Source: an uncultured Acidimicrobiales bacterium (GTDB lineage: Bacteria > Actinomycetota > Acidimicrobiia > Acidimicrobiales > SZUA-35). Taken from it: DNA of 46,507 nucleotides. The notes below the pieces were generated by a model that worked only from the letters and a program-made list of their open reading frames with translations, was not told the origin of the DNA and made no database searches. Below, in pieces: positions 25,276-34,458 of the stretch. The translations under genes were made by a program, and so were the position numbers. Positions within the stretch are counted from its first letter, which is position 1, and every line of letters starts with the position of its first letter. The DNA lies in assembly GCA_937922785.1 (NCBI GenBank), contig CALAJQ010000027.1, positions 1-46,507 of the forward strand, written 5' to 3'.

Positions 25276-26547
25276 ATGATCGAACATGAGATCATGACTA
25301 ACGAACCCATGAACCCAGATGAACCAACCGACACCAGCAATGATGCTGACCCAACTGAGGACTTCTCCTGGGAGTCTGATTTGAGCAGCCCCGAAGACAC
25401 TGTTGATTCTGAAGACACTGTTGATTCCGAAGACACGGTTGATTCTGAAGACTTCGGCTACAGCCCACCACCGCCCCCTGCTGGAGAGGCCGCCTATGGC
25501 GCCTCAGCCCGACTTACTGGATTGGTCCGAGACCCGTTCTCAAAGCTCGGAGGCATTGCCTCGGGCATTGCCCACCGATATGGGTGGGATGTCACCTTGG
25601 TGCGGCTGGTGTTTGTGCTGGCTCTGTTTGCCTCATTTGGCACTGCGGTCTTCTTCTACCTGATTGCCTGGCTGGTAATCCCGAGAGCCACGGTGTGGCC
25701 GCCACAAACCGTTCATCTACCGTCGGGCGGTTTCAGCAACCGAGACATTGGCATCGGTCTGGCTGTGCTTGGTGCTCTCACCTTCACCGCTGTCAGCGGA
25801 GGATCAGCGGGAGCAATTTTTGTTCCGCTAGCGCTTGTAGGCGGTGGGGTCTGGCTGCTTAGCCAATCCCCTCGGGAGGCTGACTACCTCGGTGCGATGG
25901 CCGGGCCGTCTATGTCACCCGACTCAGCAGCATCGCCTGGGACCTTTGCCGCCTCACCGGCGCCTTCATTCGCCACTCCGCCACCACCGGTTAGCTACCA
26001 TGTCCCGCCGCGAAGTGGTAGACGCAAGTGGTTCACTCGTATTCTGCTGGCGATCTTGGCACTGATAATGCTGGTTCTGGTTGCGGGAACAGTCTTTGTT
26101 GCAAGCAATGGGCGCATCTCAAATGACGGATTCCAGATCAGCATTAACGACAATGAGTTTGGCTTTGAGCGTCACAGTCCAGACTCGCTGGCCGAGCTCG
26201 ACCGAATCATCCAGCTTGACACTGGTGCCATCGAAATCGACCTAAGCGATATTCCGGATTCCGAATGGGCATCCCTCTCTGAACCAATTGACCTGGACGT
26301 ATCGGTGGATGAGGGTGAAATCAAGCTAAAGATTCCTGAGGATCTTGATTTCCAACTTGATGTCATTGTGGAAACTGGCTCGATAACACAGAGCACTGAA
26401 GGGCGATTCATCGATGTCAGCAGAGCCGAGGTCACAATTGGTGATGACCGGTCTGCTCAGATTCAAACGACCGATTCGGATTCGGTTGTAGACATCAAGG
26501 TGCGAATCGACGACGGCGACCTCGAGATAGTTCGAGTTAACGGTTAA
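25276..26547 (+). CDS. PspC-domain membrane protein with C-terminal toastrack/LiaF-like domain
   Basis: A 423-residue protein. An acidic N-terminus contains three EDTVDS repeats. A PspC domain follows at about residues 85-140 (LGGIASGIAHRYGWDVTLVRLVF), then two helices at about 158-195, a Ser/Pro/Ala linker, a further helix at about 255-278 and an extracellular domain of beta repeats (LDTGAIEIDLSDI, VDEGEIKLKIPED, VETGSITQST). This order matches sensors of envelope stress that pair with PspC-type kinases. Start ATG 25276 is tentative; ATG 25294 (MTNEPMN) is an in-frame alternative. It is divergent from the kinase operon. Confidence 0.86.
   Translation: MIEHEIMTNEPMNPDEPTDTSNDADPTEDFSWESDLSSPEDTVDSEDTVDSEDTVDSEDFGYSPPPPPAGEAAYGASARLTGLVRDPFSKLGGIASGIAHRYGWDVTLVRLVFVLALFASFGTAVFFYLIAWLVIPRATVWPPQTVHLPSGGFSNRDIGIGLAVLGALTFTAVSGGSAGAIFVPLALVGGGVWLLSQSPREADYLGAMAGPSMSPDSAASPGTFAASPAPSFATPPPPVSYHVPPRSGRRKWFTRILLAILALIMLVLVAGTVFVASNGRISNDGFQISINDNEFGFERHSPDSLAELDRIIQLDTGAIEIDLSDIPDSEWASLSEPIDLDVSVDEGEIKLKIPEDLDFQLDVIVETGSITQSTEGRFIDVSRAEVTIGDDRSAQIQTTDSDSVVDIKVRIDDGDLEIVRVNG
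25393..25446 (+). repeat. 18-bp tandem repeat coding EDTVDS x3
   Basis: Three in-frame 18-bp units differing at two bases (GAAGACACTGTTGATTCT type) encode EDTVDS three times in the acidic cytoplasmic N-terminus of the PspC protein. Confidence 0.9.
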
Positions 26548-26597
26548 CCCAGCCGGGTATTGAGCCCAGCTCGTCGTTAGTCCAAAAAATGAGAAGC

Positions 26598-26626
26598 AGC
26601 GGGTGGTCCATTGGGCCACCCGCTTT
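26598..26626. terminator. Bidirectional terminator between PspC gene and convergent ferredoxin oxidoreductase gene
   Basis: AGCGGGTGGTCC pairs with GGGCCACCCGCT (one mismatch) around an ATT loop, followed by TT on the plus strand; an A-run at 26584-26589 gives a T-run on the minus strand after the hairpin. It lies just after the stop codons of both converging genes. Confidence 0.7.
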
Positions 26627-26630
26627 CAGT

Positions 26631-29600
26631 TCAGATGAAGCTGTTGATAGCTGCGGCGAGGTCAACTTTATAGCGCTCGACGTTGGCCAATTTGACTGAG
26701 TCGTAGCCTCGAATCTGATCAGCCAAGCCTGCCAATTGAACGGCTTGTTCGTAGTTGTTCTCGGTAAGGGAAGAAACGATCGTGTCGATCGTTGACCGAT
26801 AAGAGTCGATGAGTTCTCGCTCGATCTTGCGTTCGGTTGTTTGGCCGAATGGGTCAAGCCGAGTACCTCGCAGCCGCTTGGTCTTGAGAAGACCTCTAAA
26901 CATCGTGCGCCCCGCGGTTTCTGGAATGCTCAGCTTTTTTGTGTAGCCAGCGGCCTGCAACGTAGGTGGTCTTAGGCGGTAACTGACTTTGGCGCCTGGT
27001 CCGAATCGCTCGCGGGCTTGGTCGGCAATGTCGCTCTTCAATGCCAGTCGAGCTACCTCGTATTCGTCCTTGTAGGCCATCAGTTTAAAAAGCTGCCGTG
27101 CAACCGTTTGAGAAAGCTGGGATGAGCCGTGTTCGCCTTGAGCAACAGCTAGCTCAGCCTTTCGTACTCGAGCGATGTCTTCGCAATACTTCTTTGCATA
27201 GGCCTTGTTTTGGTATTCGATTAACTCAGGTACGCGCCAGGCCAGAATCTCGGCGAGCTCGGTATCGCTATCGATCGAAGCGGCCATGGATTTTGAGGCC
27301 CCGTCCAGCGCTGGTGGAGCGGTTCGTCGCGTACCTGGCGCTTCTAACTGTGCCAGCAGCCCTGGGTCGACGGCGATCCGACGCCCTAAACGAAAGGCTT
27401 CAAGGTTCGCTTGGACAGCGACGCCGTTCAGTTCGATCGCCTTTTCGATGTTCGCTCCAGTCACCGGAACCAGTCCCCGCTGATAAGCAACACCAAGAAT
27501 CAAGGCATTGGCCAGAGGCTGTGAGGCAAAGACTCTTTGCGCAATACCACCAGCGTCTAACCAAACGTTTTCCTCAGCCCGTGTCACTGGGTCAATAACA
27601 GAGCGGAACTTGGTGAGCTCTGGGAAGCTTTCAGCCCCGCGCCCGCTAACCATTGCGCCGGTCGGTACGAGACCGGTTGATAGGACGGCCACTGTGCGGT
27701 CAGCGCCCGCTCGCGAGAGATTCTGCGGGCTTACGCCACTGATCAGATCAAACATCAAAAGCACGTCTGCTTGGCCCTTGCCAAGATAGTTAGACCCACC
27801 GTTTTCTTCTTGGGAGATGCGCAAATTGGAAACTACAGTGCCTCCCTTTTGGGCCAACCCGGTCTGATCTAGTGAGTTAGTTACGCTGCCGTCGAGCAAA
27901 GCTGCGGTCGAAACGACCTGGCTCATCGTTACAACCCCCGTGCCGCCAATGCCCACAAACAACAGATTGCCTTCGGTTTTGATCTGCGGGTCCGCCGGTA
28001 GTTCACCTTGGGGAACTTTTGTAGTGCCGGCCTTTGACGGCTTGAAACCGGGATCAACTTCGACGGTCACAAAGGCTGGACAGTTGCCCTCGAGGCAGGT
28101 GAGGTCGAAGTTGCATGACTCTTGATGAATCTGTGTTTTTCGGCCGAACGGCGTAATCACCGGGTGAACGCTGGAACAGTTCGAGACCTCGCCACAGTCT
28201 CCGCAACCTTCACAGATTGCTGGGTCGATCATGACTCGCGTAGTTGGTGTGACCATGGTGCCTCGTTTGCGGCCACGTCTTAACTCTGCAGCGCAGCCCT
28301 GGTCATAGATGAGAACTGTCACGCCCTCGATGTCGCGAAGCTCACGTTGAACCTCGTCGAGGGCGTCTCTGTCTTCGACTCGAGAATTGCTCGCCCACGA
28401 GGCATCAGGGGGATAGGAATCGGGTTCGGCCGACACCACTACTGTCTTGACAACTCCTTCGGCCTCAAGCATTTGAGTTAGTTCTGGAACGCCAATCTCC
28501 CCAGCAGCGTCCTGTCCGCCAGTCATGGCAACTGTGTGGTTGTAAAGGATCTTGTAGGTGACGTTTGATTCAGCTGACACGGCTTGGCGGATTGCCATGG
28601 ATCCAGAGTGGAAGAGCGTGCCGTCGCCAATGTTTTGGAAACGATGGGTGTCAGACAAGAAGTGCTCCATGCCAACCCACTGAGCACCTTCGCCGCCCAT
28701 CTGAGTGATTCCGACAGTGCCTCGGTCCATCCAGATTGACATGCCGTGGCACCCAATCCCGCCCCCAGCGAGCGAACCTTCCGGTACTAGGGTGGAACGG
28801 TTGTGAGGACAACCAGAGCAGAAGTGGGCCGTCCGATCCGGCAGGCCAGGGTCTGTGTCTGTGTCTGTGTCTGTGTGGGGGGCGGCGGCAGTAACGACAA
28901 TTTGTCGACGGGGCGCTTTCAGAGTCTGGCTTGGAACAAACCGATTCAGCCGGGCCCGTAGTGGTTCAAGCAGATTGTCGCTGACAAGGGCGCCGCCGAT
29001 TGGAACTAGTGGCCTGCCCTCGTCATCACGCTTGCCGACAACACGTGGTGCGCCAGTTCGGCCGTAAAGCAATGAGCGGACCTGGTCTTCGATGAACGCT
29101 CGCTTTTCTTCAATAACAAAGATTTCATCCAACCCGGTTGCGAATTCGGCAAGGCCTGTCGGCTCCAATGGCCATATGAGAGCTGGCTTATAGATCGCAA
29201 TTCCCAAGCTCGCGAACTGGTCTGAACTAACACCCAGGCGCGATAACGCCTCAATGGTTTCGTAGTAGGTGGCTCCGGCTGCAACGATGCCGATTCGAGC
29301 GGTGCCGTCGGTGCGGCCCGTTGCGCGATCAAGGCCTTGGGCCGCCACGAACATCTCAGCGGCGGCGAGGCGATGCGAGAACGCCTCTGTCTCTTGGATC
29401 AACGACTGATTGCCAATCAGGTCACCTGACTGGGACGGTCGCCAAGGTTGACCGTCAACCTCATAGGAGACTGGTACAACGCTCAAACGCTCTGGTCTCG
29501 GATCGATCGTTGCATAGCCGTCAGCCACATTGGTCTGCAGCTTTAGACCTACCCATGATCCGCAGAAACGCGACATTTCATAACCAAAGCGGCCATAGTC

Positions 29601-30140
29601 CAAAACCTCTTGCACGTTGCCCGGAAAAAGCACAGGTATCGCCAAATCGGCTAACGCCCATTCTGACGCTGACGGGATTGTCGAACTCTTGTTTGAGGGG
29701 TCGTCGCCGGCAATGGCTAGAACACCGCCGTTGACCGAAACGCCAGAAAAAGTGGCATGTCGAATTGCGTCGCCGCTTCGATCAACTCCGGGCCCTTTGC
29801 CGTACCACATACCGATCACGCCATCGACTGTGAAGTTTGGTTCGAGAGCTGCCAACTGGGTGCCCCAGATGGCCGTAGCAGCTAGATCTTCGTTGACGCC
29901 GGAAAGGAAGCGGATGTCATTGGCCTCCATAATTGGCCTGTTTTGCTCATATGTCTGGTCCATCCCGCCTACGGGTGACCCCCGGTAGCCACAGATAAGG
30001 CCAGCGGTATTTAGGCCGCGCGCAGCATCTGCACGTTTTTGATCCAGGGCGATTCGCACTACCGCTTGCAGGCCGGTCAGCGCAACAGTCGAGTCAACCG
30101 ATGCAAGGCGATCATTCAGCGAAAATTCCGTGGTACTCAT
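26631..30140 (-). CDS. Indolepyruvate ferredoxin oxidoreductase, fused alpha-beta form
   Basis: This 1169-residue enzyme of the 2-oxoacid:ferredoxin oxidoreductase family oxidatively decarboxylates aryl- or branched-chain 2-oxoacids to acyl-CoA and reduces ferredoxin. The pyrimidine-binding part is N-terminal (GLICGYRGSPVGGMD, GVNEDLAATAIWGTQ). The thiamine-diphosphate segment has HFCSGCPHN and GGIGCHGMS, and a cluster region has CEGCGDCGEVSNC plus CLEGNC. The catalytic gamma-like domain is C-terminal (LFVGIGGTGVVTMSQV). ATG 30140 is preferred; TTG 30146 lies two codons upstream. A (TD)4 microsatellite lies in the linker near residue 425. Confidence 0.93.
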   Translation of the reverse strand: MSTTEFSLNDRLASVDSTVALTGLQAVVRIALDQKRADAARGLNTAGLICGYRGSPVGGMDQTYEQNRPIMEANDIRFLSGVNEDLAATAIWGTQLAALEPNFTVDGVIGMWYGKGPGVDRSGDAIRHATFSGVSVNGGVLAIAGDDPSNKSSTIPSASEWALADLAIPVLFPGNVQEVLDYGRFGYEMSRFCGSWVGLKLQTNVADGYATIDPRPERLSVVPVSYEVDGQPWRPSQSGDLIGNQSLIQETEAFSHRLAAAEMFVAAQGLDRATGRTDGTARIGIVAAGATYYETIEALSRLGVSSDQFASLGIAIYKPALIWPLEPTGLAEFATGLDEIFVIEEKRAFIEDQVRSLLYGRTGAPRVVGKRDDEGRPLVPIGGALVSDNLLEPLRARLNRFVPSQTLKAPRRQIVVTAAAPHTDTDTDTDPGLPDRTAHFCSGCPHNRSTLVPEGSLAGGGIGCHGMSIWMDRGTVGITQMGGEGAQWVGMEHFLSDTHRFQNIGDGTLFHSGSMAIRQAVSAESNVTYKILYNHTVAMTGGQDAAGEIGVPELTQMLEAEGVVKTVVVSAEPDSYPPDASWASNSRVEDRDALDEVQRELRDIEGVTVLIYDQGCAAELRRGRKRGTMVTPTTRVMIDPAICEGCGDCGEVSNCSSVHPVITPFGRKTQIHQESCNFDLTCLEGNCPAFVTVEVDPGFKPSKAGTTKVPQGELPADPQIKTEGNLLFVGIGGTGVVTMSQVVSTAALLDGSVTNSLDQTGLAQKGGTVVSNLRISQEENGGSNYLGKGQADVLLMFDLISGVSPQNLSRAGADRTVAVLSTGLVPTGAMVSGRGAESFPELTKFRSVIDPVTRAEENVWLDAGGIAQRVFASQPLANALILGVAYQRGLVPVTGANIEKAIELNGVAVQANLEAFRLGRRIAVDPGLLAQLEAPGTRRTAPPALDGASKSMAASIDSDTELAEILAWRVPELIEYQNKAYAKKYCEDIARVRKAELAVAQGEHGSSQLSQTVARQLFKLMAYKDEYEVARLALKSDIADQARERFGPGAKVSYRLRPPTLQAAGYTKKLSIPETAGRTMFRGLLKTKRLRGTRLDPFGQTTERKIERELIDSYRSTIDTIVSSLTENNYEQAVQLAGLADQIRGYDSVKLANVERYKVDLAAAINSFI
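28853..28877 (+). repeat. Hexamer microsatellite in oxidoreductase gene
   Basis: Four near-perfect copies of a 6-bp unit (GTGTCT on the plus strand) encode alternating Thr-Asp on the minus strand. Copy-number change would stay in frame. Confidence 0.85.
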
Positions 30141-30292
30141 GCTCAATTCTCGGTTGGAACCACATTGGGGTCAAGTCTCACTTGGTGCCCCCGCTTCGAT
30201 CTGGTTTTAGCCGCTTGTTCAGTGGGATTTTTGCCCACAAGTAGTCCTAGATTTGCCTCAAGACCTTCCACACAACACCCGAAGTCTTATAG

Positions 30293-32719
30293 ATGACATT
30301 GGGTGTGCGGAGCAGGCTAATTGGGTGGCTCGTTCTTGTGCTGATCCCAGCCACCGCAACTGGAGTCCTCGCAGTTCGCCAGGTTGAGTCCCAAACAGCC
30401 CAACAGATTTCTATCGATATGGCCAACGGTCGCCGGTTAGAAGCAGCGCGGATCAATCAGGTTCTAAGTGATTACCTGCGTGAGACTCAGAATCTTGCCG
30501 CAAGTCCGAATCTCGCTGAACTGCTGTCTGATACTGGTTCGCTTCCGCTCGGCGTTACGCCGCCGATGCAGGCCCAAGCGGATGCTTTGCTACGGACCTC
30601 GGGCCTAAGGGGAACTCGCGTCATCAACGTGCGGTTAGTCGACAACTCGCTTCGATCATTGGGCGAAACCACGGGTTTCGAGTGGACCCCGACAGACCCA
30701 TCGCTTGTTGAGAATGTGTTGGAAACAGGCGTACCGAGGTTCGGCAATGCGTTTCTGAACAGTTCTGGTGTTGACCTGCTGGGCATGGTGGTGCCGATCT
30801 TCAACTCTGACGGAACAGTCACCGGCGCACTTGTGGTTGAGTCTGACCTTGGACCCGTTGTGGATCTGATAGTCGAACACGAGGCCTTTGGTCGAACAAC
30901 CGAAGCTCACCTAGCCCAGCTAACCCCAAAAGGCGATGCTCAATTCATCACGCCTCTGCGTTTCGATGGTGACGCCGCCTTCAGCCGGATCGTTCCCCGC
31001 GAGTTGAACATGCCGATTAATCGAGCCTTTGAAGCGGTGGGGGGAACTGTGATCTGGGCCACCGACTACCGGCAGACCGACTCAATCATGGCGGTCGAAA
31101 CACTTGAACTAACTGGGTGGGCGCTAGTAGTAAAAGTCGATGAGGCCGAAGCCTTTGCCCCAATCGGCAAGCTGAAACAGTCTTTGGGAGTGGTTGGTTC
31201 TGCGTGTCTGATCGCAATCTTTGCTGGTTGGCTTATTCTTATCAAGCCGATCAGTCAGCGCCTGCGAGAGACGGCCAGTGCCGCTGCTCGCCTTGCCGGC
31301 GGCGACTATGAGTCGTTGATTGATGACAACTCCCGAGACGAAATCGGCGCAGTTGCCACAAGCATTGACCGACTGGCTCAAGATCTGGCATCTGACATCA
31401 AGGTTCGGTCCGAATACGAAAGCCGTTTACGGCGCCAAGCGACCCACGATGATCTAACTGGACTGTGCAACAGGCAGCATGCGACTGAACTAGTTGGAGT
31501 CCTGCAAGCCAAAAAGGCAGACATTGGTGCCGTAGCTTCGGTACTTTTCTTGGACCTTGATGGGTTCAAACAGATCAACGACATCTACGGTCACGGAGTG
31601 GGTGACGAGGTTCTTGTAAGTGTTGGAAGCCGCTTGGAATCAGTCACAAAGGACGGGAGCACTGTGGCGCGCTGGGGTGGCGATGAGTTCGTCATTGTTC
31701 TTCCCAATGCCGATGAGGCCACCGCCAAGACAGCCGCCGACCGGATCGAAAAAGTTTTCAATGATCCAGTCGTTTCCAGCGCCGCGGAACATCAGGTGGG
31801 TTGCAGCATCGGCGTAGCGACTCTGTATCCAGGGGGCTCAATTGACCTCCTGCTCACTACTGCAGATGACAACATGTTCACCGAAAAGCAGAAACGAACA
31901 AAGCGCGGGGGCGTCTGGCCGGGCACTGTTCGGGTTGTCAAGAAAGCACTCGAAGCCGATCGTGTAGCAGTTTGGTATCAGCCGTTGATGCGCTGGACAG
32001 ACGGATCTTACGAAGTCAGTGGCTGCGAAGCGTTGGCTCGGGTTCGAACCGAGGATGGCCAGTTCCTGCCTCCCTCCGGATTTGTGGAGCAGGTACAGAA
32101 CTCAGAGCTCGGGCTTGCGATCGACCGTCGTGTTATCGAAATTGCGACCGCGCACACAGCCCGTTGGCTCTCAGATGGCCTAGTGAACCGACGTTTCAGT
32201 TCAGCAGTAAACCTGGGCGAATCGGGGATGCGCGACGTTGAGATGGCCGACTTCATTCTGGGGCAGGCCCGCATGAAGGGACTCGGTTTTGAGAACCTGG
32301 TGGTTGAGATCTCTGATCAGGCTCCGGTGGTAACCAGGTCAGTCATAAAGTCACTGATTGATAGTGGTATCGCGGTTGCGATTGATGACGTTGGCAGCAA
32401 TCACAGCAACGTGGATCGATTGCTCGAGGTTGGCGCATCTGTAGCCAAAATTGATCGCCGCTGGTTCCAGTCTGCGGGATCACTATTGTTGGACGAAAAA
32501 AACCGAGTTGTCTTCCAACATCTAGTCAGGTTGTGTCAAGAGCTTGGCGTTGACGTGTTTGCCAAAGGCATCGAGACGCAGGCTCAGCTTGATGGCGCCC
32601 GTCTCCTTGGAGTTAACGCCTATCAAGGCCACCTCTTCGGAGCTGCGATGCCCCAACAAGAGTTTGAAGCCTTCCTCAAGAACCCGAGGTGGGAGCCAGT
32701 TTCCTTGGCGCAGCCATAG
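30293..32719 (+). CDS. Membrane GGDEF-EAL protein (c-di-GMP metabolism) with HAMP
   Basis: An 808-residue protein. An N-terminal helix (about 9-28) and a second helix near residues 300-318 flank an extracellular sensor of about 270 residues. A HAMP domain (about 318-372) follows. The GGDEF domain (375-545) has RWGGDEF intact and THDDLTGLCNR at its start, but no RxxD inhibitory site. The EAL domain (about 550-800) keeps GCEALAR, SAVNL, VEISD, DDVGSN and AKIDRRWF, but AEGVET is replaced by AKGIET. The cyclase half should be active; the phosphodiesterase half may be weak or only bind c-di-GMP. TTATAG abuts the ATG, so TTG 30299 or GTG 30305 could be the true start. Confidence 0.92.
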   Translation: MTLGVRSRLIGWLVLVLIPATATGVLAVRQVESQTAQQISIDMANGRRLEAARINQVLSDYLRETQNLAASPNLAELLSDTGSLPLGVTPPMQAQADALLRTSGLRGTRVINVRLVDNSLRSLGETTGFEWTPTDPSLVENVLETGVPRFGNAFLNSSGVDLLGMVVPIFNSDGTVTGALVVESDLGPVVDLIVEHEAFGRTTEAHLAQLTPKGDAQFITPLRFDGDAAFSRIVPRELNMPINRAFEAVGGTVIWATDYRQTDSIMAVETLELTGWALVVKVDEAEAFAPIGKLKQSLGVVGSACLIAIFAGWLILIKPISQRLRETASAAARLAGGDYESLIDDNSRDEIGAVATSIDRLAQDLASDIKVRSEYESRLRRQATHDDLTGLCNRQHATELVGVLQAKKADIGAVASVLFLDLDGFKQINDIYGHGVGDEVLVSVGSRLESVTKDGSTVARWGGDEFVIVLPNADEATAKTAADRIEKVFNDPVVSSAAEHQVGCSIGVATLYPGGSIDLLLTTADDNMFTEKQKRTKRGGVWPGTVRVVKKALEADRVAVWYQPLMRWTDGSYEVSGCEALARVRTEDGQFLPPSGFVEQVQNSELGLAIDRRVIEIATAHTARWLSDGLVNRRFSSAVNLGESGMRDVEMADFILGQARMKGLGFENLVVEISDQAPVVTRSVIKSLIDSGIAVAIDDVGSNHSNVDRLLEVGASVAKIDRRWFQSAGSLLLDEKNRVVFQHLVRLCQELGVDVFAKGIETQAQLDGARLLGVNAYQGHLFGAAMPQQEFEAFLKNPRWEPVSLAQP

Positions 32720-32751
32720 GACTTAAAGTGGTCTGACATCTTGGAGGACCC

Positions 32752-34458
32752 ATGGGTAACGGGCAAGCATTCATAGACGCACGCGACTTCTTGTTGGAAA
32801 ATCGAACCGACTATGCCACTGCATACGAACGATTTCAATGGCCAGAGGTAGGCGACGACTTCAACTGGGTCACTGACTACTTTGACGTCATCGCCGCGGG
32901 AAACGACGCCAAAGCTCTTCACTTGCTGTGGGAGAACGGCGACGAGTCAGTCTCCACCTATGCCGAACTTGCCGAAAGATCGCGTCGTATCGCCAACTTC
33001 CTAGTGGCCAATGGGATGACTCACGGCGATCGAATGCTGCTGATGTTGGGCAACGAAACTGAGCTTTGGGAGACAATGCTTGCAGCGATGCGAATAGGCG
33101 TTGTTGTGATTCCCGCCACGACCTTGTTGGCAGGGCGCGATCTCGCCGATCGATTCGAGCGAGGTGGCGCAACGATGGTGGTAACCAACGCTGGGGGAGC
33201 GACAGCCGTCGACGCCTTGGATACTTCACTTCTTGACGGCGTGGTCAAAGTCCTTGTTGCTTCGGGGGTTGGCAGCAGCGACGGCTGGGTCGACTATTCC
33301 GAAGCTGACAACTCCTCCGCCGAGTTCGCTCCGGGCAAGGGCGTTGCGTCCACCGATCCTCTGCTTGAGTATTTTACCTCAGGGACAACATCCAAGCCGA
33401 AACTGGTACGGCACACTCACGTGAGTTATCCGGTTGGTCATCTCTCAACGATGTATTGGATGGGTCTTAAACCCGGCGACGTGCATTGGACCTTGAGCTC
33501 GCCAGGATGGGCCAAGCACGCGTGGGGCTGCTTCTTCGCCCCCTTTAATGCGCAGGCCTGCATTTTCATATACAACTACGAACGGTTCGACGCTCCGGCG
33601 GCGCTGGATGTTCTGGTCAAGAACAAGGTCAGCACGCTTTGTGCTCCACCGACTGTTTGGCGCTTCTTGATTCAAGAAGACTTGGCGTCCTATGAAGTCT
33701 CGCTACGTGAGTTGTTGTCGGCTGGTGAACCTCTCAATCCGGAGGTCATAGCTCAGGTCGAGGCGAGCTGGGGCGCAACCATTCGTGATGGCTATGGGCA
33801 GACTGAGACCACCGCCCAGATCGCAAACCCGCCCGGATCACCAATCAAGCCCGGGTCTATGGGCCGACCAATGCCCGGATATCCAATCACGCTTCTAGAC
33901 GCTGACGATGCTTCGGCCGAGGAGGGCGAAATTGGAATTGACGTTGGGGCGAATCGACCTGTTGCAGTCATGGACGGTTACGCCGACGACGAGGACAAGA
34001 CGGCTGAAGTCATGCGCAACGGCTTCTATCACACAGGCGATGTGGCCAGCCGAGACGAAGACGGCTACATAACTTATGTTGGCCGGGCCGATGATGTCTT
34101 TAAGGCCTCGGGTTACCGAATTAGCCCGTTCGAGCTGGAAAGTGTTCTGATCGAACACTCAGCTGTTGCCGAGGCAGCAGTGGTGCCTTCTCCGGATGAG
34201 TTGCGGGGATTCGTGCCAAAGGCCTACGTGATCTTGGCTCCTGGCCACGAATCAAACGCCGAGACTGCAGCTGAGATATTCGGATTCGTTCGTGAGCGGG
34301 TGTCTGGTTACAAGCTCGTTCGTCGACTCGAATTCGCTGATTTGCCAAAGACGATCTCAGGCAAGATTCGGCGAGTCGAACTTAGAGTTCAAGAGAACAA
34401 CCGGTCCGGTCAAGGCGCCCGCAACGCTGCCGAATTCATAGAAGCGGAACTGCGCTAA
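32752..34458 (+). CDS. Acyl-CoA synthetase (AMP-forming, medium-chain/aryl type)
   Basis: The 568-residue adenylate-forming ligase activates a carboxylic acid as its CoA thioester. It has EYFTSGTTSKPKLVRHTH (P-loop), DGYGQTETTAQ (adenine motif), GRADDVFKASGYRI (hinge) and KTISGKIRR with the catalytic lysine near the C-terminus. SPGWAKHAWGCFFAPF resembles medium-chain acyl-CoA synthetases. GGAGG precedes the ATG. The stop overlaps the start of the carotenoid-oxygenase gene (TAATG), so the acid it activates may be the product of that cleavage. That link is inference. Confidence 0.9.
   Translation: MGNGQAFIDARDFLLENRTDYATAYERFQWPEVGDDFNWVTDYFDVIAAGNDAKALHLLWENGDESVSTYAELAERSRRIANFLVANGMTHGDRMLLMLGNETELWETMLAAMRIGVVVIPATTLLAGRDLADRFERGGATMVVTNAGGATAVDALDTSLLDGVVKVLVASGVGSSDGWVDYSEADNSSAEFAPGKGVASTDPLLEYFTSGTTSKPKLVRHTHVSYPVGHLSTMYWMGLKPGDVHWTLSSPGWAKHAWGCFFAPFNAQACIFIYNYERFDAPAALDVLVKNKVSTLCAPPTVWRFLIQEDLASYEVSLRELLSAGEPLNPEVIAQVEASWGATIRDGYGQTETTAQIANPPGSPIKPGSMGRPMPGYPITLLDADDASAEEGEIGIDVGANRPVAVMDGYADDEDKTAEVMRNGFYHTGDVASRDEDGYITYVGRADDVFKASGYRISPFELESVLIEHSAVAEAAVVPSPDELRGFVPKAYVILAPGHESNAETAAEIFGFVRERVSGYKLVRRLEFADLPKTISGKIRRVELRVQENNRSGQGARNAAEFIEAELR

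Noticed and set aside
28853-28877. Phase-variable repeat switching the oxidoreductase
   Set aside because: The unit is 6 bp, so copy changes keep the frame and would not switch the gene off.
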